A stretch of DNA of 33,777 nucleotides from an uncultured Bacteroides sp. (GCA_949288715.1 CASELH010000026.1:1-33777), one strand, 5' to 3'; numbered from the stretch's first letter, positions 25,076 through 33,353 are shown. Notes: generated by a model from the letters alone, not told the origin. Translations and numbers: made by a program.

Positions 25076-26284
25076 ATGAAAAAAATCTTATTGAGCATCT
25101 TAGCATGCATATTGGCAGCGACTTGCCTGCCTGCCCAAGAACAGGCTGCCGACACGCTCCGGCAAGACTCAGCCACCACGTTAAGCCCCAAAGAACTTCG
25201 TAAATTGCGGGTAGCCAAGCGCAACTTGCACTACAACATATTGGGAGGACCCAGCTACTCACCCGACTTCGGCCTGCTGGTAGGCGGAAGTGCACTCATG
25301 ACCTTCAGCATGCACCCCAAGGACAGCTCCCTGCAACGCTCGGTAGTGCCTATCAACATAGCCTTTATTTTTAATGGAGGCATCAACTTGTTCTCCAAGC
25401 CCCAACTGTTTTTTAAGCACGACCGCTTCCGCATCTTCGGCAAGTTCAGCTACATCAACACCATGGAGAACTACTACGGCGTAGGTTACGCCACTAACCG
25501 CGACTATGTGCGAAGCGACACCACCAGCCAATACCGGTATAGTGGTGTACAAATCAATCCCTGGTTCCTATTCCGCTTAGGCAATAGCAACTTCTTTGCC
25601 GGCCCGCAAATCGACATCAAGTATGACCATTTCACTAAACCGGCCAAATACTTGCCTCTAGACCCCGCTTACGCTACAGCCGGAGGCGATGCCAACGGAT
25701 ACAAGGACTTCAGCGCAGGCATCGGCTTCCTGCTGACTTACGATAGCCGCGATATCCCCTCAAACGCCTATAAAGGGCTGTACCTGGACTTTCGGGGCAT
25801 GATGTACAACAAAATATTTGGAAGTAACAAGAACTTCTACCGCTTGGAACTGGACTACCGCCAATATAAATCGGTGGGCAACCGAAAAGTCATTGCCTGG
25901 ACAGCCCAGTCGAAAAACGTATTCGGCAACGACATCCCGCTGACGCAATATTCACTGACGGGCACTCCTTTCGACTTGCGAGGATATTACCAAGGACAAT
26001 ATCGCGACAAGTCATCACACATAGTACTGGCCGAATACCGGCAAATGTTTAATACCGACAAAGAGACGTGGCTGAAGCGCATCGTCAGCCACTTAGGCTT
26101 TGCCGCATGGGCAGGCTGCGGCTTTATGGGCCCTACCCCCGTCAAGATAGAAGGCGTACTGCCCAACTATGGCTTAGGGTTGCGCATCGAAATCCAGCCT
26201 CGCATGAACGTGCGCCTCGACCTTGGCAAAAACACGGTAAACGACCAGACGCTGTTTTACTTCAACATCACAGAAGCTTTCTAA
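25076..26284 (+). CDS. BamA/TamA-family outer-membrane beta-barrel protein
   Basis: 402 residues from MKKILLSILACILAATCLPAQ, a clear signal peptide. The mature part looks like the C-terminal 16-strand barrel of the Omp85/surface-antigen family without POTRA domains: it begins YNILGGPSYSPDFGLLVGGSALMTF and has alternating aromatic strands, a LTYDSRDIPSNAYKGLYLDFRG segment, GTPFDLRGYYQGQYRDKS (the loop region with the conserved RG) and a terminal NITEAF with final Phe. The cargo or ligand is unknown. The frame is open 14 codons upstream, but that extension would spoil the signal peptide. It ends before a palindromic element. Confidence 0.88.
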   Translation: MKKILLSILACILAATCLPAQEQAADTLRQDSATTLSPKELRKLRVAKRNLHYNILGGPSYSPDFGLLVGGSALMTFSMHPKDSSLQRSVVPINIAFIFNGGINLFSKPQLFFKHDRFRIFGKFSYINTMENYYGVGYATNRDYVRSDTTSQYRYSGVQINPWFLFRLGNSNFFAGPQIDIKYDHFTKPAKYLPLDPAYATAGGDANGYKDFSAGIGFLLTYDSRDIPSNAYKGLYLDFRGMMYNKIFGSNKNFYRLELDYRQYKSVGNRKVIAWTAQSKNVFGNDIPLTQYSLTGTPFDLRGYYQGQYRDKSSHIVLAEYRQMFNTDKETWLKRIVSHLGFAAWAGCGFMGPTPVKIEGVLPNYGLGLRIEIQPRMNVRLDLGKNTVNDQTLFYFNITEAF

Positions 26285-26347
26285 TCCAAGGCAAATGCCT
26301 TCCCGCCATGCTGTCCGAGAACTCATTAGCTGCTGTCATTTTACACT

Positions 26348-26423
26348 GTCATCCTGAGCACAAACGAAGGATCTCCCGCTTATTTCCGCTGTCGGGAGAT
26401 GCTTCACTAACGTTCAGCATGAC
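26348..26423. repeat. Dispersed palindromic element, copy B
   Basis: GTCATCCTGAGC...GAAGGATCTCCCG is mirrored by CGGGAGATGCTTCACTAACG...TTCAGCATGAC. It shares end sequence and length with copy A at 16399-16477. Here it sits between the convergent barrel-protein gene and the tRNA genes and may act as a bidirectional transcription stop. Confidence 0.85.
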
Positions 26424-26576
26424 AGAATGATAAGACATTAATGCTTTTCGGACAATCCCCGCGGTTTGCATTCTGGTTTACATAATGCCTTGTAAACCGT
26501 CCAAATCGACGTTCCCCAACCGGTATAAAAAAGAAATCCTGATAGCCAGCTATCTGACTTTCAGGATTCTCTTAAG

Positions 26577-26649
26577 AGCGGAAGACGGGACTCAAACCCG
26601 CGACCCTCAGCTTGGAAGGCTAATGCTCTATCAACTGAGCTACTTCCGC
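26577..26649 (-). tRNA. tRNA-Gly (anticodon TCC)
   Basis: Minus-strand sequence folds as a 73-nt cloverleaf: acceptor GCGGAAG with CTTCCGC, D-arm AGCTCAGTTGATAGAGC, anticodon stem TTAGC/GCTGA around loop CTTCCAA, and T-arm with GGTTTGAGTCC. The anticodon is TCC. The CCA end is not encoded. It follows tRNA-Tyr by 8 nt. Confidence 0.95.
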
Positions 26650-26657
26650 AATTTTAG

Positions 26658-26740
26658 TGGGCAAAGATGGATTCGAACCACCGAAGGCGTAAGCCAGCAG
26701 ATTTACAGTCTGCCCCATTTGGCCACTCTGGTATTTGCCC
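26658..26740 (-). tRNA. tRNA-Tyr (anticodon GTA)
   Basis: An 83-nt type II tRNA on the minus strand: acceptor GGGCAAA with TTTGCCC, anticodon loop CTGTAAA (anticodon GTA) between CAGA and TCTG, a long variable arm (GCTTACGCCTTCGG region), and T-arm GGTTCGAATCC. CCA is not encoded. Confidence 0.95.
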
Positions 26741-26792
26741 ATCATTCTGCTATTTCTTGAGGGAGGATTACCTCCGTCATTCAATTGCGGTG

Positions 26793-26800
26793 CAAAGGTA
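26793..26800 (-). promoter_or_regulatory. -7 promoter box of the tRNA-Tyr/tRNA-Gly unit
   Basis: TACCTTTG on the minus strand, 52 bp before the tRNA-Tyr 5' end and just past the ribH stop. A TTTG lies 23 bp further upstream, within the end of ribH, slightly more than the usual spacing. Confidence 0.5.
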
Positions 26801-26803
26801 CAA

Positions 26804-27298
26804 CTATTTTTTTAAACTCCAAGCAAAATCTATCATTTTTATGGCTGTTACCGCACATTCATCGCCTTTATTGCCGAGTTTGCCGCCTGAACGCTCCTCG
26901 GCCTGGGCCATGTTGTTGGTGGTAATCAAACCATAAATCACCGGAGTATCCGTAGTTGCATTCAGCCGGGTGATGCCTTCCGTGGCGCCCATGCAGACAT
27001 AGTCGAAATGGGGAGTATCGCCCTTCACCACGCAGCCCAATGCAATTACGGCATCCACGTCGGTGTTCTTAATGAGCTGGCTTGCCCCGAAAGTCAATTC
27101 AAAACTGCCCGGGACGGTTTTCACCAGGATGTTCTCATCCTTTGCCCCATGTTTTTTCAACGTTTCCACGGCACCCTTCAGTAAGGCGCCTGTAATATTG
27201 AAGTTCCACTCCGATACCACAATGCCGAACTTCATGTGTTCGGCATTGGGAACGGAATTGAAATCGTATTCCGATAGATTGTGATATGCTGTTGCCAT
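26804..27298 (-). CDS. ribH: 6,7-dimethyl-8-ribityllumazine synthase
   Basis: A 164-residue lumazine synthase, the penultimate step of riboflavin synthesis: it condenses ribitylaminouracil with dihydroxybutanone phosphate. Conserved segments: [35 protein letters not shown], the phosphate-site [17 protein letters not shown] with the catalytic His, and [21 protein letters not shown]. It would assemble as a pentamer or 60-mer capsid. It follows the TPR protein on the same strand after 59 bp. Riboflavin supply relates loosely to the flavin-rich Nqr complex nearby, but that is not evidence of co-regulation. Confidence 0.97.
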   Translation of the reverse strand: MATAYHNLSEYDFNSVPNAEHMKFGIVVSEWNFNITGALLKGAVETLKKHGAKDENILVKTVPGSFELTFGASQLIKNTDVDAVIALGCVVKGDTPHFDYVCMGATEGITRLNATTDTPVIYGLITTNNMAQAEERSGGKLGNKGDECAVTAIKMIDFAWSLKK

Positions 27299-27357
27299 CC
27301 TTTTTGCTATATAATATAAAGGTATCCGCTTCTCAATAGAAAGAGGCCTGCTTTCTT

Positions 27358-28041
27358 TTACTTTTTCAGCAACTTGGCTTGCTCGATGTACTTATCGGCT
27401 TCCATGGCCTGATATGAGCGGAAGTATTTATCTTTAATAGTGGTGTAAGCCTTGATGGCCTCGTCATACTTGCCTTGCTTTACCAGGATTTTGCCGGCCT
27501 GCATCAGGTAGATGGGGCTCAGCGTGTTGTTGTCGGCCTCCTGAGCGGCTTGCAACAGGGTGGATGCAGCCTTGTCCAGCTGGCCCAGCTCGGCATAGCA
27601 GTTGCCGATAGTGCCTTTCAGCGCGGGAGCCACCATCTGGTCGTCGCCATCAAAGCCATTGAGTGCCTGGATGGCTGCCTCATAGTTGCCCAGCTTGGCT
27701 TGGCAAATGCCGATGTAGGCCTGGGCCAGGTTGGCCGACTTGGTGCCGCTGTATTCATCGGCCACCTTCACAAGGCCTGCATAGCCTATGCTGTCGCCGT
27801 TGAGGGCCTGCTCAAATTCGCCGGCTGCAAAATATTCCTGCCCCTTCACCAATGCGGCTTGCGCCTTTGCCTCGCGCGGAGCTGCATAGAGGTTCTTATA
27901 CATCAACGTACCGGCTATGATGATTACGATAGCCACAATAACTCCGATAATTGTCTTCTTGTTCTTGATAAGAAATGCCTCCGACTGCGTCAGTGCGTCT
28001 TCCACATTCAAGGCTTCATTCGTTTTCTTTTGTTCTGCCAT
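27358..28041 (-). CDS. Membrane-anchored tetratricopeptide repeat protein
   Basis: A 227-residue protein with one N-terminal membrane helix (about 31-47, [18 protein letters not shown]) after a short polar segment, then TPR-like helical repeats: [98 protein letters not shown]. The layout resembles YfgM-type ancillary chaperones, but partner and role are unknown. It is divergent from recF and upstream of ribH. Confidence 0.88.
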   Translation of the reverse strand: MAEQKKTNEALNVEDALTQSEAFLIKNKKTIIGVIVAIVIIIAGTLMYKNLYAAPREAKAQAALVKGQEYFAAGEFEQALNGDSIGYAGLVKVADEYSGTKSANLAQAYIGICQAKLGNYEAAIQALNGFDGDDQMVAPALKGTIGNCYAELGQLDKAASTLLQAAQEADNNTLSPIYLMQAGKILVKQGKYDEAIKAYTTIKDKYFRSYQAMEADKYIEQAKLLKK

Positions 28042-28090
28042 TTTTATGTATTGTTTTATTATTAATTCGGTTGATTGCCATTTCGACCCG

Positions 28091-28098
28091 CAAAAGTA
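28091..28098 (-). promoter_or_regulatory. -7 promoter box of the TPR-ribH unit
   Basis: TACTTTTG on the minus strand, 49 bp before the TPR-protein ATG at 28041. Confidence 0.55.
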
Positions 28099-28174
28099 AG
28101 TCTTTTATGGTTTCCGACGAAATTTAGGGGCATCTTTTTTTGGTCTGGCAAATTAAAAGCCCGATTTTTCTCCG

Positions 28175-28182
28175 TATTTTTG
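28175..28182 (+). promoter_or_regulatory. -7 promoter box of the recF unit
   Basis: TATTTTTG, 22 bp before the recF ATG at 28205. No matching -33 box at standard spacing. Confidence 0.55.
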
Positions 28183-28204
28183 CCCCAAACTTAGCAATGT
28201 ATCC

Positions 28205-29326
28205 ATGATATTAAAGCATATATCCATACTCAACTACAAAAATCTGGAGCAGGTGGAACTGGCATTCTCGCCCAAGCTGAACTGTTTTTTCGGACAGAAC
28301 GGCATGGGGAAGACCAACCTGCTGGATGCCGTCTACTTCTTGTCCTTCTGCAAAAGCGCAGGCAACCCCATCGACTCGCAAAACATCCGCCACGAAGCCG
28401 ACTTCTTCGTCATCCAAGGCTTCTATGAAGAGGAGGCCGACGGCACCCCGGAGGAAATATATTGCGGCATGAAGCGCAAGCAGAAGAAACAGTTCAAGCG
28501 TAACAAGAAGGAGTATGCCCGCCTGGCCGACCACATCGGCTTCCTGCCCCTGGTCATGGTGTCGCCCGACGACGCGCTGCTCATTGCCGGGGGAAGCGAG
28601 GAACGGCGCCGCTTCATGGACGTGGTCATCTCGCAATACGACAAGGAGTACCTCGAGGCACTCATCCGCTACAACAAGGCCCTGGCCCAGCGCAACGTGC
28701 TGCTGAAAAGCGAACAACCGGTGGACGACGAACTGCTGGTGGTGTGGGAAGAGGCCATGGCGCAGGCCGGCCAGGTAGTGTATGCCAAGCGCGAAGCCTT
28801 TACCCGGGAGTTCGTGCCCATTTTCCAGGCATTCTACGCCGACATCTCGCAAGGGCGGGAGCAGGTGGGACTGCGCTACCAGTCGCACGCCGCCGGGGAG
28901 GCCTCGCTGCTGGAGGTGCTGCGCCAAAGCCGCGAGCGCGACCGCATCGTGGGCTACTCCCTGCGCGGCATACACAAGGACGAGCTGGAGATGACGCTGG
29001 ACGGATTCCCCATCAAGCGCGAGGGCTCGCAGGGGCAGAACAAGACGTACCTCGTGGCGCTGAAGCTGGCGCAGTTCGACTTCCTGAAGCGCACAGGGCG
29101 CACCACTCCCCTACTGCTGCTGGACGACATATTCGACCGGCTGGACGCCGGGCGCGTGGAGCAAATCATCAAGTTGGTAGGGGGCGACGGCTTCGGGCAG
29201 ATATTCATCACCGACACCAACCGCAGCCACCTGGACCGCATTCTGCACAAGGTAGGGGGCGACTACCGCCTGTTCTTGGTAGACCACGGGCGGGTGACGG
29301 AAGGCGGAGAGGAGGCCACGGCATGA
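28205..29326 (+). CDS. recF: DNA replication/repair protein RecF
   Basis: A 373-residue SMC-like ABC ATPase. Walker A GQNGMGKTN is at 30-38, an ABC signature-like region lies in EGSQGQNKTYLVALKLAQ, and Walker B LLLLDDIFDRLD is near 303-314 with the D-loop right after; FITDTNRSHLD follows. RecF binds gapped DNA and loads RecA through RecOR. It shares an ATGA stop/start overlap with the DUF721 gene, so the two are translationally coupled. Confidence 0.96.
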   Translation: MILKHISILNYKNLEQVELAFSPKLNCFFGQNGMGKTNLLDAVYFLSFCKSAGNPIDSQNIRHEADFFVIQGFYEEEADGTPEEIYCGMKRKQKKQFKRNKKEYARLADHIGFLPLVMVSPDDALLIAGGSEERRRFMDVVISQYDKEYLEALIRYNKALAQRNVLLKSEQPVDDELLVVWEEAMAQAGQVVYAKREAFTREFVPIFQAFYADISQGREQVGLRYQSHAAGEASLLEVLRQSRERDRIVGYSLRGIHKDELEMTLDGFPIKREGSQGQNKTYLVALKLAQFDFLKRTGRTTPLLLLDDIFDRLDAGRVEQIIKLVGGDGFGQIFITDTNRSHLDRILHKVGGDYRLFLVDHGRVTEGGEEATA

Positions 29327-29613
29327 AGCGCAACGACGCCGCCCCCATAGGCCAGCTCATCCGCCAGTACCTCCGCCAGGAGAGCCTGGAGTCGCCGCTC
29401 AACGAGCGCCGGCTCATCAACGCCTGGCCCGAAGTGCTGGGCCCGGCCATCGCCTCGTACACCGGCGAGCTGTTCATCAAGAACCAGACACTGTACGTGC
29501 ACCTCACCTCGTCCGCCCTGCGCCAGGAGCTCATGATGGCGCGCACCAAGCTGGTGCAGAGCCTCAACCGCCACGTCGGCGCGCAGGTCATCACCAATAT
29601 CGTATTCCGCTAA
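29323..29613 (+). CDS. DUF721 domain protein (DciA-like)
   Basis: A 96-residue protein of the DUF721 family. It shows the expected pattern: a helical start (PIGQLIRQYLRQESLESPLNERRLINAWPEVLGPAIASYTGELFIKNQTLYVHLTSSA, in pieces), then RQELMMARTKLVQSLNRHVG and a final strand VITNIVFR. DciA-type members recruit the replicative helicase DnaB in bacteria without DnaC; that role is inferred, as this short KH-like form lacks an extra domain. It begins inside the recF stop codon. Its 3' end overlaps by 4 bp the end of the convergent acetyltransferase gene. Confidence 0.88.
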   Translation: MKRNDAAPIGQLIRQYLRQESLESPLNERRLINAWPEVLGPAIASYTGELFIKNQTLYVHLTSSALRQELMMARTKLVQSLNRHVGAQVITNIVFR

Positions 29614-30188
29614 ACCTCCCCCTCCGCGTCAATCTGCTTGAGGGGGCGGGCAGGCACGCCGCCCACCACGGTCATAGGGGGCACGTCGCGCGTCACCACT
29701 GCCCCGGCGGCCACCACAGCCCCGTCGCCTATGGTCACCCCGGCCAGTATGGTGGAATTGGAGCCAATCCACACGTCGCGGCCTACGGTGATGGGAGCAT
29801 GCGTCATCAGCGAGCGGCTCGAGGGGCGCATGTCATGGTTCAGCGTGGCGAAAACCACATTGTGGCCTACGAGCGAGCCGTCGCCTATCGTCACCCCGCC
29901 GTGGTCCTGGAAGTGGCAGCAAGCGTTGATGAACACCCGCTCCCCCACCTTCAGGTTCTTGCCAAAGTCGGTGTAGAAGGGTGGGAACACGCGAAACGTA
30001 CTGGGCACGCGGTAGCCGAAGAGGCGGGAAAAGAGCTCGCGCAGCTCGTCCTGCGAGTGATACTTGTTGTTTATCTCGCACGTCAGCCGGCGCGCCTCGT
30101 CGCTCATGTCGTTCATGTACTGCTGCGTTTCGGGCGTGCCCAGCAGTTGCCCGGTGGCCAGGTAGGCCTTGAATTCTTCTATTGTCAT
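29610..30188 (-). CDS. Hexapeptide-repeat sugar O-acetyltransferase (Maa/LacA type)
   Basis: A 192-residue left-handed beta-helix acyltransferase. The N-terminal helical cap (EEFKAYLATGQLLGTPETQQYMNDMSDEARRLTCEINNKYHSQDELRELFSRLFG) is the maltose/galactoside acetyltransferase cap. Hexapeptide turns follow: GERVFINACCHFQDHGGVTIGDGSLVGHNVVFATLNHD (with the catalytic-type His of this family), then TVGRDVWIGSNSTILAGVTIGDGAVVAAGAVVTRDVP. It would move acetyl from acetyl-CoA to a sugar hydroxyl; the acceptor is unknown. The frame is open 64 codons upstream but that part is non-conserved in character and crosses the promoter, so the ATG at 30188 is used. Confidence 0.92.
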   Translation of the reverse strand: MTIEEFKAYLATGQLLGTPETQQYMNDMSDEARRLTCEINNKYHSQDELRELFSRLFGYRVPSTFRVFPPFYTDFGKNLKVGERVFINACCHFQDHGGVTIGDGSLVGHNVVFATLNHDMRPSSRSLMTHAPITVGRDVWIGSNSTILAGVTIGDGAVVAAGAVVTRDVPPMTVVGGVPARPLKQIDAEGEV

Positions 30189-30231
30189 ATACCTTTCTAT
30201 TTTAGTGAAACATCGTGCCTGTACGGCGATG

Positions 30232-30239
30232 CAAAGGTA
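30232..30239 (-). promoter_or_regulatory. -7 promoter box of the acetyltransferase gene
   Basis: TACCTTTG on the minus strand, 43 bp before the ATG at 30188. This rules against the longer upstream reading of the gene. Confidence 0.6.
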
Positions 30240-30490
30240 CGAACAAATCTGCCACAAGGGGTGTATACAGATTACGGATGTTTCAACCCAAATTGTCATT
30301 TTGACATTTTGTAAAATGAAATGCGTGAGAATCGTCTGTTTCCGTCCATTGATAGGGACGGCTCCGAATTTTGAAGGCAAAAACAGCTAACTTACTCTTC
30401 CAACACACGATAGCGAAATCTTGACAATTATTCCAAGAAAACTTAGCCACCTGATTGAGTTTTCAAACACACCCGAAGGGGCATTTCCAG
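30240..30490. other. Intergenic sequence upstream of the acetyltransferase promoter
   Basis: No convincing gene. CCGTCC...GGGACGG around 30344-30361 forms a small hairpin of about 6 bp. Short open frames here have no coding character. The tandem arrays begin at its right edge. Confidence 0.5.
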
Positions 30491-30644
30491 CTTCCCGCGA
30501 GGGTAGTCAGAGCTACCCGCCCGGGCAGTCAGAACTACCCGCCTGGGTTTTTAGAGCTACCCGCCTGGGTTTTTAGAGCTACCCACCTGGATTTTTATAG
30601 CTACCCGCCTGGATTTTGTTGACTACCCGCCTGTCTTTTTGTAA
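30491..30644. repeat. 22-bp tandem array, seven units
   Basis: Seven contiguous 22-bp units start at 30491, 30513, 30535, 30557, 30579, 30601 and 30623. Most begin CTACCCGCC followed by TGG or a variant and end in a T-rich tail with TAGAG; units 3 and 4 are identical. The first two units differ in the tail (GTCAGAG/GTCAGAA). There are no spacers, so it is not CRISPR. A decayed half-unit may continue to about 30666. Confidence 0.93.
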
Positions 30645-30672
30645 AAACCCAGTGTCTTTTCACTTAAAAACG

Positions 30673-30734
30673 CGCATAGGTATGCAGAAACACGCATAGG
30701 TATGCAGAAACAGCCGCATAGACATGCAGAATCC
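30673..30734. repeat. 20-bp tandem array, three units
   Basis: CGCATAGGTATGCAGAAACA occurs twice back to back (30673-30692, 30693-30712) and once more with two extra bases in front and three to four substitutions (30715-30734). It follows the 22-bp array by about 30 bp and is unrelated in sequence to it. Confidence 0.88.
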
Positions 30735-30851
30735 GGCCCGCATCCGCGCTATTTCGCACGTCGGAGAAAAGAAAGATGTCAGCATATACACACTTTTAAA
30801 GGAAATAAGAAAGCAGAATACGGGAAATAGCAGCATTCCGCACACCCCGCC

Positions 30852-31748
30852 TCAACTGCCCAAGTAGAGGCAGAGCATACCCAGCAGCACCAGCGCCAGG
30901 TCGACGGCCTTGGCGCGGAGGTTCTTCTCGCGGAACACAAGGGCGCCGAACAGGAACGACACCACCACGCTGCCCCGGCGCACCATGGAGACGATGGATA
31001 TCATGGCCCCGTCCTGGCTGAGGGCGTAGAAGTAGGCAAAATCGGCCGCGCAAAGGAACAGCGAGATGCCCACAATGGCCCACCGCCAGCGGAAGGGAGT
31101 GCCCTGCCGGCGCCGAGGCCACCACAACAGCAGCAGCACGGGACCCATGATGCAGGCCTGGTAGAGGTTGTACCACGACTGCACCAGCATGGGCGGCAGG
31201 CTGGACATAAGGTATTTGTCATACAGTCCGCTCGCCGCGCCCAGCACGGCCGCCAGCACAATGCAGCCTATCCAGCGGTTGTGGCGGAAGTCTATCCCCT
31301 CCCTCCGGCCCGAGCGGCTCAGCAGGAAGAACGACACCACGGCCAGCGTCACCCCCGCCCACTGCCAGGCGTTGAGCCGCTCGCCAAACAGCAGCAGGGC
31401 ACCCACCAGCACCATCACCGGGCGCGTGGCGTTGATGGGGCCCACAATGGTGAGCGGCAAGTGCTTCATGCCGAAGTAGCCCGCCACCCACGACGACAGC
31501 ACGATGAAGGCCTTCAGCACAATCAGCCCGTGCTCTCTCCACCCGGCTGCGGGCACCCACACCAGCGTGCCCTGCACCGACTGGGGCCACACGGCCGACA
31601 TCACGATGAAGGGCACGAACACCAGGCTGCACAACAACGTGTTGCAGAACAGCACCGGAAGCACGGCATTGTCGCGCAACGCCATCTTCTTGAACACATC
31701 GTAGAAGCCCAGCAAGGCGGCGGAAAGGAAGGCAAGGAGTAACCACAT
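30852..31748 (-). CDS. DMT-superfamily (EamA-like) transporter
   Basis: A 298-residue inner-membrane protein with about ten hydrophobic helices in two halves, each an EamA-like five-helix unit. PINATRPVMVLVGALLLFGERLNAWQWAGVTLAVVSFFLLS ends the first half and SIVSMVRRGSVVVSFLFGALVFREKNLRAKAVDLALVLLGMLCLYLG ends the second, both with the E-x(n)-G pattern typical of these permeases. It probably exports or imports small metabolites; the substrate cannot be told. It lies 42 bp after truA on the same strand without its own promoter box and is likely co-transcribed, with a heptamer repeat in the gap. Confidence 0.88.
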   Translation of the reverse strand: MWLLLAFLSAALLGFYDVFKKMALRDNAVLPVLFCNTLLCSLVFVPFIVMSAVWPQSVQGTLVWVPAAGWREHGLIVLKAFIVLSSWVAGYFGMKHLPLTIVGPINATRPVMVLVGALLLFGERLNAWQWAGVTLAVVSFFLLSRSGRREGIDFRHNRWIGCIVLAAVLGAASGLYDKYLMSSLPPMLVQSWYNLYQACIMGPVLLLLWWPRRRQGTPFRWRWAIVGISLFLCAADFAYFYALSQDGAMISIVSMVRRGSVVVSFLFGALVFREKNLRAKAVDLALVLLGMLCLYLGS

Positions 31749-31752
31749 GGGG

Positions 31753-31800
31753 GAATTAAGAATTAAGAATGAAGAATTAAGAATGAAGAATTAGGAATTT
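31753..31800. repeat. 7-bp tandem repeat overlapping the truA stop
   Basis: GAATTAA/GAATGAA heptamers are repeated six times plus a partial unit (31753, 60, 67, 74, 81, 88, 95). The array fills the truA-transporter gap and includes the truA stop codon and its last two sense codons. Confidence 0.9.
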
Positions 31801-32558
31801 GAAGGGGTGTCGATGAAGAGGCGGTCGGGATACTCAATGTCCGTCAGGAACAGAGCATGCCCCGGCACGGAGGTGCCTGCCGCGCAGCGGTCGCGCTGCT
31901 CAATGACGTGACGGAAGCCGTCCACCGTCAGCCTGCCCCGCCCCACCTCGAGCAGGGTGCCCACAATGGCGCGCACCATGTTGCGCAGGAAGCGGTCGGC
32001 CCGGATGGTGAACACCCAGGTGTCGGCATCCAGCCTGGTCCACTCGGCGTGGGCGATGCGGCAGTTGTTCGTCTTCACGTCCGTATGCAGCTTGCTGAAA
32101 CTGGTAAAGTCGGTGTACTCCGCCAGTGTGCGTGCCGCCTCGTTCATCCGTCCGAAGTCCGGAGCATGAAACAAGCGGTAAGCATACGCCCTATTAAACG
32201 GATTCTTGGCCGTCGAGATATAATATTGGTAGGTGCGTGCCGTGGCGTCGAAGCGCGCATGGGCATCCGGCCTCACCGCCCGCAGCCTGTGCACGGCAAT
32301 GTCCGGCGGCAGCAGGCGATTCAGCTTGTCGGCCATCAGGGTCGTGTCCAGCGGCCCGTCGGCATCGAAGTGCGCCACCATCAACCGGGCATGCACGCCG
32401 GCATCCGTCCGCCCGGCACCCGTCACCTCCACCGGTCGGCGCAGCAAGGTGGCCAGCGCGTCCATCAGCCGTTGCTGCACGCTGTCGCCATTGGGCTGCA
32501 CCTGCCAGCCGTGGTAGGCTGCGCCGTCGTAAGAGAAGTAAATGAAATATCGCTGCAT
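31791..32558 (-). CDS. truA: tRNA pseudouridine(38-40) synthase TruA
   Basis: A 255-residue pseudouridine synthase modifying U38-U40 in the tRNA anticodon stem-loop. The catalytic Asp52 is in GRTDAGVHA (49-57); other landmarks are [24 protein letters not shown] at the N-terminus, ARTYQYYI near 110 and [19 protein letters not shown] near 205. The start MQRYFIYF is chosen because upstream codons are not conserved in kind and the promoter lies only about 40 bp away. The C-terminus (TPSNS) is encoded partly within a heptamer repeat. Confidence 0.96.
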   Translation of the reverse strand: MQRYFIYFSYDGAAYHGWQVQPNGDSVQQRLMDALATLLRRPVEVTGAGRTDAGVHARLMVAHFDADGPLDTTLMADKLNRLLPPDIAVHRLRAVRPDAHARFDATARTYQYYISTAKNPFNRAYAYRLFHAPDFGRMNEAARTLAEYTDFTSFSKLHTDVKTNNCRIAHAEWTRLDADTWVFTIRADRFLRNMVRAIVGTLLEVGRGRLTVDGFRHVIEQRDRCAAGTSVPGHALFLTDIEYPDRLFIDTPSNS

Positions 32559-32597
32559 GATGCTGTCTCTCCAGAGAAAAGTACTTATTTCCGGCTG

Positions 32598-32629
32598 CAA
32601 AGATAGGGCAAAACGGGGAGCATGGCAAA
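32598..32629 (-). promoter_or_regulatory. Promoter of the truA-transporter unit
   Basis: On the minus strand TTTG (32629-32626), a 20-bp spacer and TATCTTTG (32605-32598): a full match to the Bacteroides consensus, about 40 bp before the truA ATG. Confidence 0.85.
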
Positions 32630-32744
32630 CATTCGATTTTGTTTATGCTCAATGTTTCAATACAAACGTCTCCTCAGGCACCAACATATAAATGCTCCCG
32701 GAAAGAAATATTACTCCATATAGTTGTTAATCCGGTTGGCAGAG

Positions 32745-33353
32745 TTAAGCGATGTCTGGTCTGTCAGTTTCAATGACTTGACCATGTGCAGAGCGTCCCT
32801 TGCTTGTATATGCCTTCCCGAAGCTGGTGCATTTGCCGATGGTTTCGCCTGTACGCAGATAGGTGTAGTTCGGCATCTCGAAGAGTACGGGCTTCAATTT
32901 ATCGTAATCGGGCTTGCCTTTTTCATTCAGACAGTCCTCGTCCACGTAAGTGTTCGTTATCTTGCAGATGAAGTTGTCGAAGGTGTCCGTCTCGTAGTTG
33001 TCCACCACCTCGCACTCCATCACTAACGGGCTTTCGTCAATGACGGGCGTTCCGGCTTCACCCCTGTGATAGACGAATACATCCGACTTGTCTGTCTTCG
33101 CTCCGCTTGTGCAGCCCACATAGTCGGCTCGTTCCAGCATCGCCTCGTTTACCATATTGACGGACACCTTGCCTGTCTGCTTCACCCCTTCATTGGTGTA
33201 ATGTTTCTTGAACATACTCAGCATGATTTGGTCATGTCCGATAATACCCACGTGGGCGACCAGCAGCCAGTTTACTTTCCCGTTCACTTCCGTACCCACG
33301 ACCACTGCGGGCGTGGGGTACAATGCCAATATATTTCCGATGTTCTTCTTCAT
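32745..33353 (-). CDS. Flavin reductase-like (flavoredoxin-type) protein
   Basis: A 202-residue protein with the FMN-binding split-barrel of the flavin reductase/flavoredoxin family. The start MKKNIGNILALYPTPAVVVGTEVNGKVNWLLVAHVGIIGHDQIMLSMFKKHYTNEGVKQTGKVSVNM is typical (in pieces: TPAVVV, then the substrate-facing strand and the SVNM segment), followed by DYVGCTSGAKTDKSDVF and PLVMECEVVDNYETDTFDNFICKI. It should bind FMN and act as a small oxidoreductase; electron donor and substrate are unknown. It lies 2 bp after the small upstream ORF and divergent from an AraC-type regulator, an arrangement suggesting regulation by that protein. Confidence 0.88.
   Translation of the reverse strand: MKKNIGNILALYPTPAVVVGTEVNGKVNWLLVAHVGIIGHDQIMLSMFKKHYTNEGVKQTGKVSVNMVNEAMLERADYVGCTSGAKTDKSDVFVYHRGEAGTPVIDESPLVMECEVVDNYETDTFDNFICKITNTYVDEDCLNEKGKPDYDKLKPVLFEMPNYTYLRTGETIGKCTSFGKAYTSKGRSAHGQVIETDRPDIA

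Noticed and set aside
26485-26760. 91-codon + strand frame over the tRNA genes
   Set aside because: It lies entirely across two tRNA genes on the opposite strand and is an accidental frame.
30189-30380. 64-codon extension of the acetyltransferase
   Set aside because: It spans the TACCTTTG promoter box and does not resemble the family.
30491-30734. Possible CRISPR array
   Set aside because: Units are directly contiguous with no unique spacers, unit length is too short, and there are no cas genes.
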